The notes beneath the pieces are model-generated. The model ran no database searches. It had not been told where the DNA came from and was given only the letters and a program-made list of their open reading frames with translations. A stretch of DNA of 64,000 bases from Rhodoferax sp. WC2427 (lineage in GTDB: Bacteria > Pseudomonadota > Gammaproteobacteria > Burkholderiales > Burkholderiaceae_C): contig NZ_CP162006.1 in the NCBI RefSeq assembly GCF_040822085.1, positions 2,356,001 to 2,420,000 of the forward strand, in the 5' to 3' direction. Position 1 is the stretch's first letter, and each line of letters opens with the position of its first letter. The position numbers were made by a program, and so were the translations under genes. Shown here one piece after another: positions 54,490-61,596 of this stretch.

Positions 54490-55773
54490 TCAGCCAGCCT
54501 TGCGCAGCAGCCAGTCGGTCTGGGCGGGCCGTCCCGGCAGATGCAGACTGGCAGTAGCCGCCGGGGTCTGCGCCAGCAGCTGGCCGCGCCGGTAGACCTG
54601 CAGCCGGGTGGCGCGCAGGCGGATGGCCTCCACCGGGTCTTGCGCCTGCAGCAGTACAAAGTCGGCCCAGCAACCGGGCTCTAGGCCATAGCCGTCCAGA
54701 TGCAAGATCTTCGCCGGGTTGACCGTGACGGCATCAAAGCACTGGCGCATCGCCGCCTGGCTGGTCATCTGGGCCACGTGCAGGCCCATGCTGGCCACTT
54801 CCAGCATGTCGCCGCTGCCCAGGCTGTACCAGGGGTCCATCACGCAGTCCTGGCCCAGGGCCACGGTCAGGCCATGGGCCAGCATCTCGGGCACGCGGGT
54901 CATGCCGCGGCGCTTGGGGTAGGTGTCGCCCCGGCCCTGCAGGGTGATGTTGATCAGCGGGTTGCTCACCACGTGGATCTGTGCCTCGGCCATCAGCGGC
55001 AGCAGCTTGCTCACAAAGTAGTTGTCCATGCTGTGCATGGAGGTGAGGTGCGAGCCGGTAACACGGCCCTGCAGGCCCAGGCGCTGGGTCTCATAGGTCA
55101 GGGTTTCGATGTGGCGCGACATCGGGTCGTCGGACTCGTCGCAGTGCATGTCTACCAGCAAGCCCCGCTCGGCGGCCAGCTCGCACAGCAGTTTCACGCT
55201 CAAGGCCCCATCGGCCATGGTGCGCTCGAAATGGGGGATGCCGCCCACCACGTCCACGCCCATGTCGAGTGCGCGTTGGAGCTTTTGCATGGCCTGCGGG
55301 TCGCGCAGCGCGCCGTCTTGCGGAAAGGCCACCAGCTGCAGGTCCAGGTAGGGTGCAACCTGGTGCTTCACTTCCAGTAGCGCTTCCACGGCCAGCAGGC
55401 GCGGGTCGCAGATGTCCACGTGGCTGCGGATGGCCAGCAGGCCCTTGCCCACGGCCCAGTCGCAATACGCCAGGGCGCGCTGCACCAGGGCTTCCTGGGT
55501 CAGGTCGGGTTTCAGTTCGCCCCACAGCGCAATGCCTTCGAGCAGGGTGCCGCTTTGGTTCACGCGCGGCAGGCCGTAGCTCAGCGTGGCGTCCATGTGA
55601 AAGTGCGCATCGACGAACGGCGGGCTGAGCAGTTGGCCTTGCGCGTCGACCGTCTGGTGCGCGGGTGCCTCCAGGCCAAAAGCCACTTCAGTGATGCGGC
55701 CATTCTGGACGGCAATCGACATCCCGGTGCGGCCATCGGGCAAAGTAGCGTGGGTAACGAGCAGATCAAGCAT
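54490..55773 (-). CDS. Cytosine-deaminase-like amidohydrolase
   Basis: This 427-residue metal-dependent hydrolase of the amidohydrolase superfamily has the metal site HFHMD (H57, H59, D61), a second set in VDMHCDESDD, and the late aspartate motif GQDCVMDPWYSLGSGDMLEV, which closely matches the CodA family. CodA deaminates cytosine or related compounds such as isocytosine and triazine derivatives. The exact substrate needs experimental evidence. It is alone on its strand and divergent from the CheC operon. Confidence 0.88.
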   Translation of the reverse strand: MLDLLVTHATLPDGRTGMSIAVQNGRITEVAFGLEAPAHQTVDAQGQLLSPPFVDAHFHMDATLSYGLPRVNQSGTLLEGIALWGELKPDLTQEALVQRALAYCDWAVGKGLLAIRSHVDICDPRLLAVEALLEVKHQVAPYLDLQLVAFPQDGALRDPQAMQKLQRALDMGVDVVGGIPHFERTMADGALSVKLLCELAAERGLLVDMHCDESDDPMSRHIETLTYETQRLGLQGRVTGSHLTSMHSMDNYFVSKLLPLMAEAQIHVVSNPLINITLQGRGDTYPKRRGMTRVPEMLAHGLTVALGQDCVMDPWYSLGSGDMLEVASMGLHVAQMTSQAAMRQCFDAVTVNPAKILHLDGYGLEPGCWADFVLLQAQDPVEAIRLRATRLQVYRRGQLLAQTPAATASLHLPGRPAQTDWLLRKAG

Positions 55774-55922
55774 GGCGTGGAGGTGTGCGTGGTGGTGGGG
55801 GTGAAATGAAATTAATTTTTACACGTACGGGCCGTGTCGCACGTAATCGATAGGTAACATCCTGACACAGACAAGCGAGTTCAGCCACAATCATCCCTAT
55901 GCCCGAGAGAGGCCAGCCCACC

Positions 55923-56306
55923 ATGACAACCACCCCCCCTGCAGCCGTGCTTTTGATCGTAGACGACAGCCGGGTCTCGCGCATGATGATTCGCACCCTG
56001 GTACAGGCCAAGCGGCCCACCTGGGCACTGGTAGAGGCTTCCAGCGGCGACGAGGCGCTGGTGCTGGCCGCCGCCCAGAGCTTCACCTACTGCACCATGG
56101 ACATCAATATGCCCGGAATCCTGGGTACCGATGCGGCTGAACACCTCAAACGCGACCATCCCGGGCTGCGCTTGGCGCTGTTTTCGGCCAACATCCAAGA
56201 CAGCCAGAAGACACGGGCCGCCGAGCTGGGCGTGAAGTTTGTGGCCAAGCCCGTGACCGAAAAAAGCGTGACCGAAGCACTGGCCTTTTTTGAAAGCCCG
56301 CTGTGA
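55923..56306 (+). CDS. Single-domain response regulator (CheY-like)
   Basis: This protein of about 127 residues is only a receiver domain, with acidic pocket IVDDSR (D14, D15), phospho-acceptor D60 in TMDINMPG and the conserved lysine in KFVAKPV. There is no output domain, so it should act by protein contact. It is coupled to a CheC-type phosphatase gene (stop and start overlap as TGATG). The start at 55923 is preferred; an in-frame ATG at 55899 is possible. Confidence 0.9.
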   Translation: MTTTPPAAVLLIVDDSRVSRMMIRTLVQAKRPTWALVEASSGDEALVLAAAQSFTYCTMDINMPGILGTDAAEHLKRDHPGLRLALFSANIQDSQKTRAAELGVKFVAKPVTEKSVTEALAFFESPL

Positions 56307-56914
56307 TGACCCTGTCCGAGCTGCAGCTGGATGCCTTGACCGAGGTATTTAACGTCGGTGCAGGCCAGGCGGCCGCCAGCTTGAGCGAGATCGTGGGCGA
56401 CGAGGTGCTGCTGTCGGTGCCACGCATCCAGTTCTTTGACCGCACCGATGTGAATGCCGAAATGCTGTCGCTCAAGGGCGGGCGCCTGGGCGCGGTGCGG
56501 CAAAAGTTTGGCGGCCCGTTCAGCCTGGATGCCACGCTGCTCTTCCGCGAAGAAAAGGCGCTGGAAATCGTGCAGGAGATGCTGGGTTCGCAGGTCAGCG
56601 TGGAAGACCTGGTGGACTACGAGCACGAGGCCATGTGCGAGCTGGGCAACGTGATCCTGAACGCCTGCCTGTCGGCGATTGCCGACATGCTCGGCATCAA
56701 CCTGAGTAGTACCCTGCCCGAGTATTCGGTGGACGGTGCCGACACGGTGATTGGCAAGCTGATGTCCGATGAGACCCAGCCCTTGGTGCTGGTGCTGCAC
56801 ATCGACCTGACCATCGAAAAGCGCGATACCCAGGGCTATCTGGTGTTCCTGCTCAGCGCCAATTCGCTGGAGGGACTGGTCGCTGCCCTCGACGTATTTT
56901 TGTCGCGCATTTAA
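56306..56914 (+). CDS. CheC-family phosphatase
   Basis: This protein of about 202 residues belongs to the CheC/CheX/FliY phosphatases that dephosphorylate CheY-type receivers. Both active-site-like ExxN pairs are visible: ALTEVFNVGAGQAA (E13, N16) and MCELGNVILNACL (E112, N115). The gene order suggests it dephosphorylates the preceding single-domain response regulator. It lies 17 bp upstream of a diguanylate cyclase gene. No other chemotaxis gene is nearby, so the trio may be a stand-alone signalling unit rather than part of flagellar chemotaxis. Confidence 0.9.
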   Translation: MTLSELQLDALTEVFNVGAGQAAASLSEIVGDEVLLSVPRIQFFDRTDVNAEMLSLKGGRLGAVRQKFGGPFSLDATLLFREEKALEIVQEMLGSQVSVEDLVDYEHEAMCELGNVILNACLSAIADMLGINLSSTLPEYSVDGADTVIGKLMSDETQPLVLVLHIDLTIEKRDTQGYLVFLLSANSLEGLVAALDVFLSRI

Positions 56915-56931
56915 ACCTGCCCCTGGCCGCT

Positions 56932-57978
56932 ATGTCCACCAGCCCCGTCACACCCCTGCTGCCCTGGTCCCAGATGGTGGACGCGCTGGGCACCGGCCTG
57001 ATCGTGCTCAACCCGCGCGGCGAAGTGCTGGTGTGGAACGCCTGGGTGGTGCGCCACAGCGGCATTGAAGCCTCGGCGGCCCTGGGCCACAGGTTGGAGG
57101 CGGTGTTTGCCAACGGCCTGTCGCTGTCGTTCATCAGCGCCTTGAAAAACGTGCTGACCTACAAGCTGCCGGTGGTGTTGTCCAATGTGCTGCACCGCAC
57201 GCCGCTGCCGCTCTACCTGCGCCCCGAAGATGCCGTCAGAGGCCCGCAGCAGCGCATGCCGCAGTCCTTGACCCTGGTGCCGGTGCGCTACGACGACAGC
57301 GGCCCGGACGGGTTTCTGGTGATGGTGCAGGTCACCGACACCAGCAGCTTTGTGAAGCGGGAGCGGCTGCTGCATTCGCACTCGGAAAAACTCTCGCGCG
57401 AGGCGGTGATCGATGGCCTCACCGGCATCTACAACCGCAAATATTTCGACCAAAAGCTGACCGTCGAGCTCAGCCGTGCCCAGCGCCAGAAGAACCCGCT
57501 GTCGCTGGTCATGCTGGACGTGGACTACTTCAAGAAATACAACGACACCTATGGCCACCCGGCGGGCGACCGGGTTTTGCAGGCCCTGGTGGGGGCCGTG
57601 CAGTCGCAGCTGAACCGCCTGTCGGACGTGTTTGCACGCTACGGCGGAGAAGAATTCATCATCATCCTGCCATCGTCCGACCAGGCCGGGGCCACCCGGA
57701 TCGCGGAAAAAATCCGCCTGGCCGTGCTGGACCTGCAGATGGAACACGCCCGCTCGCAGGTGGCCGAACACATCAGCATCAGCCTGGGGGCCGCCACCTG
57801 CCCGGGCGGCGACAACTGCAGCGAGACGCGGCTGCTGGACACCGTAGACAAAGCCCTGTACGCCGCCAAACACGGCGGCCGCAACAAAGTGCACTGGCTC
57901 AGCGTGTCCGACCCGCACACCACCGGCGGCTACGTGGTCGAGGGCAAAGACCCGCCTGCGTCAAATTACCCCAATTAA
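56932..57978 (+). CDS. PAS-GGDEF diguanylate cyclase
   Basis: This 348-residue protein has an N-terminal PAS domain (about 10-150) and a C-terminal GGDEF domain with GGEEF at residues 238-242, a fully active form of the signature. It should synthesise c-di-GMP. It is the third gene of the receiver-CheC-cyclase operon, so receiver phosphorylation and CheC activity may control c-di-GMP production by contact. There is no membrane segment or signal peptide. Confidence 0.93.
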   Translation: MSTSPVTPLLPWSQMVDALGTGLIVLNPRGEVLVWNAWVVRHSGIEASAALGHRLEAVFANGLSLSFISALKNVLTYKLPVVLSNVLHRTPLPLYLRPEDAVRGPQQRMPQSLTLVPVRYDDSGPDGFLVMVQVTDTSSFVKRERLLHSHSEKLSREAVIDGLTGIYNRKYFDQKLTVELSRAQRQKNPLSLVMLDVDYFKKYNDTYGHPAGDRVLQALVGAVQSQLNRLSDVFARYGGEEFIIILPSSDQAGATRIAEKIRLAVLDLQMEHARSQVAEHISISLGAATCPGGDNCSETRLLDTVDKALYAAKHGGRNKVHWLSVSDPHTTGGYVVEGKDPPASNYPN

Positions 57979-58013
57979 GATAGCTGCTTGTGCTGGCTGC
58001 ACAAGCACCAGAC
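57978..58013 (-). repeat. Dispersed palindromic repeat, copy 13
   Basis: Reverse-oriented copy: AGATAGCTGCTTGTGC then GGCTGCACAAGCAC, whose halves form a hairpin. It lies between convergent genes. Confidence 0.6.
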
Positions 58014-58055
58014 CCGCTTTTCATGCGCAGCGCAACATCCGCTGCGCCAGCGCCG

Positions 58056-58406
58056 TTATTTCGCGCGCCCATCATAGTGCTGCACCGCGAGCGACGCGAT
58101 ATCCACCCCCTCCAGGCAGCGCACATTGATGGCCGCCATGGCCTGCCCGTCCGGGGACAGCGCCTCGCCAAACGGGTGGATGCCGCAGGTCGGGCAAAAG
58201 TGGTGCTGGATCAGGTGCTTGTTGAACAGGTAGGTGCCCATCTTGTCGGCGGGTGTCTGCAAGACCAGCGCCGACCGGGGCACGAACCACATCAGGGCCC
58301 CTTTGCGCTGGCACATCGAACAGTTGCACGACATGACCGCGGCGGGGAGCTCCCCTTCCACGTCAAACGCAATCTGGCCGCAATGGCAACTTCCTTTGTA
58401 CTGCAT
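58056..58406 (-). CDS. GFA-family zinc-binding protein
   Basis: This 116-residue protein has GFA-type zinc-binding cysteines in GSCHCGQIAFD, MSCNCSMC and HHFCPTCGIHPFG. The ATG at 58406 follows GGAG by eight bases and is preferred to the longer frame. It is a paralogue in fold of the protein at 21757-22158, but the two differ in the stretch between the cysteine pairs. The substrate is unknown. Confidence 0.88.
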   Translation of the reverse strand: MQYKGSCHCGQIAFDVEGELPAAVMSCNCSMCQRKGALMWFVPRSALVLQTPADKMGTYLFNKHLIQHHFCPTCGIHPFGEALSPDGQAMAAINVRCLEGVDIASLAVQHYDGRAK

Positions 58407-58482
58407 GGGGTGTCTCCGTGGTGGGTGGTCAGCCATTGTGCAGGTGATTGGGGACGCTTGCCTTCAGACCTGGGGCGGGGTC

Positions 58483-60186
58483 TCAGCCCGCCTTGCCAAA
58501 CCGCTCCAGCACATGCCGCCCCATGTTGTGGGCCAGCTCGTCCTCGCCCAGAAACACGCGGCCAATATTTTCCTGGGCCAGCAGGGTGGCTTCGGTCTCG
58601 TTGTGGGTGCGCACCACGGTTTCGATGTGCGGGTTCAGCATGCGGGCGTTGGCCACCATCTGGCGCACGTTGAAGGCATCGGGCGTGGCGATCAGCAGCA
58701 TGCTGGCGCGGGCGATGTGGGCCTGGATGAGGACTCCGGCCTCGGCGGCATCGCCCGACACGGCGGTGATGCCACTGGCGCGCAGTTGCTCCACGCGCTC
58801 GCGGTTTTGCTCCACCACCACGAAGGGGATGTCTTGCGCGTCCATCTCCACGGCCAGGCGTTTGCCCACGCGGCCATAGCCCACCAGCACCACCTGCCGG
58901 GACAGGTATTTTTCGTCGGTGGCCATGGGCAGCTCGGACAGCGGGTCGGTGCTGCGGGCCAGTTTGGCGGCCAGCGCAGGGTGGGATTGCAGCCATTTCT
59001 CCAACCCGTCTGCGGCCTTGAACACCAGCGGGTTCACCGCGATGGACAGCAGCGCGCCCGCCAGAATCAGGCTCTGTCCTTCGGGCCGCAGCAGGCCCAG
59101 GCTGGCACCCAGCCCGGCCAGGATGAAAGAGAACTCGCCAATCTGCCCCAGGCTGGCCGACACGTTCAGCGCCGTGTTCAGCGGGTAGCGAAACACCAGC
59201 ACCAGCGCGGCCGCGGCGATGGACTTGCCGACGATGATGATGGCCAGCACCGCCAGCACCTGCAGCGGCTGCTCGACCAGCACCTTGGGGTCAAACAGCA
59301 TGCCCACCGACACAAAGAACAGCACCGCAAAAGCTTCGCGCAGCGGCAGCGAGTCTTCGGCGGCGCGGTGGCTGAACTCGGATTCACGCATCACCATCCC
59401 CGCAAAAAAGGCCCCCAGCGCGAACGACACGCCAAACAGCATGGCCGCGCCGTAGGCGATGCTGACGGCGGCAGCGATCACGCACAGCGTGAACAGCTCG
59501 CGCGAACCGGTGCGCGCCACCAGCCACAGCAGCTTGGGGAACACGCGGCGGCCCACCACCAGCATCAGCGCCACAAAGGCCGACACCTTGAGCAGCGTCA
59601 GCCCCAGGGTCAGCCACAAACTGCCGCCACCGCCCGCTTCCTCGCCCGGCACCTTGCCGCCCAGTGCGCCCGCCAGTGGCGGCAGCAGCACCAGCACCAG
59701 CACCATGGCCAGGTCTTCCACCACCAGCCAGCCCACCGCGATCTTGCCGTTCATCGAGTCCAGGGCGCCGCGGGCCTCCAGCGCGCGCAGCAACACCACG
59801 GTGCTGGCCACCGACAGGGCCAGGCCAAACACCAGGCCTTCGCCCAGCGGCCAGCCCCAGAGGTGGGCCACGCCCGCACCCATGGCGGTGGCCACGGCGA
59901 TCTGCAGCACCGCGCCGGGCAGGGCGATCTTGCGCACCGACATCAGGTCGTCCATCGAAAAATGCATGCCCACGCCAAACATCAGCAGCATCACGCCGAT
60001 CTCGGCCAGCTCGGCGGCGATCTGGCCGTCGGCCACGAAACCGGGGGTGAATGGGCCGATCAGCACCCCGGCCAGCAGGTAGCCCACCAGCGCGGGCAGT
60101 TTGAAGCGCACGGCCAGATATCCAAACACCAGCGCCAGCCCGAGGGCGGTGGCGATGGTGGTGATGAGAGGGGTGCTATGCAGCAT
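58483..60186 (-). CDS. ybaL: Cation:proton antiporter with RCK domain (KefB/YbaL-like)
   Basis: This 567-residue protein has a CPA2 antiporter domain of about 12 membrane segments (about 5-390) and a C-terminal TrkA-N/RCK nucleotide-binding domain (about 415-540) that opens with VLVGYGRVGKRLA. The best match is the YbaL/KefB group of potassium or sodium/proton antiporters gated by nucleotides. It starts 11 bp before the end of an LRR protein kinase gene, so the two are co-expressed. Regulation of the antiporter by the kinase is possible but unproven. Confidence 0.9.
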   Translation of the reverse strand: MLHSTPLITTIATALGLALVFGYLAVRFKLPALVGYLLAGVLIGPFTPGFVADGQIAAELAEIGVMLLMFGVGMHFSMDDLMSVRKIALPGAVLQIAVATAMGAGVAHLWGWPLGEGLVFGLALSVASTVVLLRALEARGALDSMNGKIAVGWLVVEDLAMVLVLVLLPPLAGALGGKVPGEEAGGGGSLWLTLGLTLLKVSAFVALMLVVGRRVFPKLLWLVARTGSRELFTLCVIAAAVSIAYGAAMLFGVSFALGAFFAGMVMRESEFSHRAAEDSLPLREAFAVLFFVSVGMLFDPKVLVEQPLQVLAVLAIIIVGKSIAAAALVLVFRYPLNTALNVSASLGQIGEFSFILAGLGASLGLLRPEGQSLILAGALLSIAVNPLVFKAADGLEKWLQSHPALAAKLARSTDPLSELPMATDEKYLSRQVVLVGYGRVGKRLAVEMDAQDIPFVVVEQNRERVEQLRASGITAVSGDAAEAGVLIQAHIARASMLLIATPDAFNVRQMVANARMLNPHIETVVRTHNETEATLLAQENIGRVFLGEDELAHNMGRHVLERFGKAG

Positions 60187-61486
60187 CGGCCGGGTCCTTT
60201 TGAAGTTCGATTGAATTGAGCCGCTGCACGATCTGCGCAAACAAGGGCCGTAATGCGACTGCGGTTTGCAGGCAATCGTTCCGCAAGGTGGCGAGTTCTT
60301 TGGCCGGCGGGGTGGCGTTTTCCGGGCAGTGCGCCAGCAATTCCTCCAGCAGGCAGCCAAACGCCCGCGCTTCCAGGCGTTGCAAAGCCTGTGCCTGCAG
60401 GGTATCGGTTGGCAGGAAGGAAGCCGCCCCCATATCGCCCAGCAGGCAGTGGCCGTCGGCATCGCACTGCAGGTTGTGCGCGTACAGGTCGCCGTGCAGC
60501 AGGCCGCTGGCATGCAGGTGCGCGGCGGCGGCGGCCACGCCCCGGGCGATGCGCAGCAGCTTTTCGGTGGAAAACTGCGTGCCCACCGCATACACGTCGC
60601 GGGTGCAGCTGTCCAGGCTGGGCGGACCGGCCAGGGTGGTGAAATGCGGCGGAATACAGGGCATTACCAGCCCGGCGGTGCCCTGGGGGTGCTCAGCCAG
60701 CGGGCCCAGGGTGGCGATCAGGTGCGGGTGGGCGTCCACCGCCAGGCAGGCGGCCAGCTCGCTCTGCGGCCAGCCGTCGCTGGTGACCTCGCCTTTGAAC
60801 AGCTTGACGGCCACGGGCCCACCTTGCCACCCCGCCTGGTGGATCACGCCTGACGCGCCTTCGCCCAGCCGGTGCTGCAGCGTCAGGTCGCCCCAACGGA
60901 TGGCGTTGTCAGGCACTTGCAGCTGCGGCGTGCCGGCCCGCGCCAACCAGGCCAGCCGGGGCAGGTGCAGCAGCCAGTCGGGCAGCGCGCCGGTATCGGC
61001 CAGGGGGTTGGCCGAGATGCGCAGCAGTTCCAGCTGCTGGCACTGCGCCAGCTCCACCGGCAGTTGCTGCAACTGGTTGCCCGCCAGCATCAGCTTCTGC
61101 AACTGCAGGCACTGGCCGATCTCGGCGGGCAGGGTGGTGAGGTGGTTGTCGGTCAATATTAGCCAGCGCAGCCGGGGCGGCAGGGCGGCGGCGGGCACCC
61201 AGCGGATCTGGCACGACTTGAAGCCCACCAGCTCCAGCTGCGCGCACTGGCCCAGCACCGCAGGCAGCTCGGTAAACGGATTGCCCGAGCAAAACACCAC
61301 CCGCAGCCGGTGCAGCCGGGGCAGGTCGTCGGGCAGGCTGGTGAGCGCGTTGCCGGAGAGGTTCAACACCTCCAGCGTGTCGGCCAGGTCAAAGATTTCG
61401 CGGGGGAAAGTGGTCAGCCCGTCGGACAGGTCCAACCGCCGGATGCCCTGCAGTTCGCCAGAGCGGAGTTGGGAAAGGGTGTGCAT
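60176..61486 (-). CDS. Leucine-rich-repeat protein kinase
   Basis: This 436-residue fusion has about seven leucine-rich repeats (about residues 15-185, with LxxLxLxxNxLxxLP spacing) followed by a Hanks-type protein kinase domain (about 203-425). Kinase residues are visible: glycine loop LGEGASG, K228 in VAVK, catalytic loop HGDLYAHN (D333, N338) and metal aspartate D351 in GDMG. An eNotebook-style match would be the LRR protein kinase family annotated in Burkholderiales. It has no signal peptide or membrane segment. It overlaps the antiporter gene by 11 bp and may regulate it. Confidence 0.88.
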   Translation of the reverse strand: MHTLSQLRSGELQGIRRLDLSDGLTTFPREIFDLADTLEVLNLSGNALTSLPDDLPRLHRLRVVFCSGNPFTELPAVLGQCAQLELVGFKSCQIRWVPAAALPPRLRWLILTDNHLTTLPAEIGQCLQLQKLMLAGNQLQQLPVELAQCQQLELLRISANPLADTGALPDWLLHLPRLAWLARAGTPQLQVPDNAIRWGDLTLQHRLGEGASGVIHQAGWQGGPVAVKLFKGEVTSDGWPQSELAACLAVDAHPHLIATLGPLAEHPQGTAGLVMPCIPPHFTTLAGPPSLDSCTRDVYAVGTQFSTEKLLRIARGVAAAAAHLHASGLLHGDLYAHNLQCDADGHCLLGDMGAASFLPTDTLQAQALQRLEARAFGCLLEELLAHCPENATPPAKELATLRNDCLQTAVALRPLFAQIVQRLNSIELQKDPADAA

Positions 61487-61554
61487 GCCGCCTATTGTCG
61501 CGGCTGGCCCCGGCGGCTTTGCGTGCTGTGAAACTTATGGATAAAAAAGGCTTC

Positions 61555-61596
61555 CCACGCTGATGGAATAAGCACAAGCAGCTATCAAAATGCTAG
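61555..61596 (+). repeat. Dispersed palindromic repeat, copy 14
   Basis: The copy contains CACGCTGATGGAATAAGCAC then AAGCAGCTATCAAAA. Its right end reaches the stop codon of the CHASE2-GGDEF-EAL gene. Confidence 0.7.
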
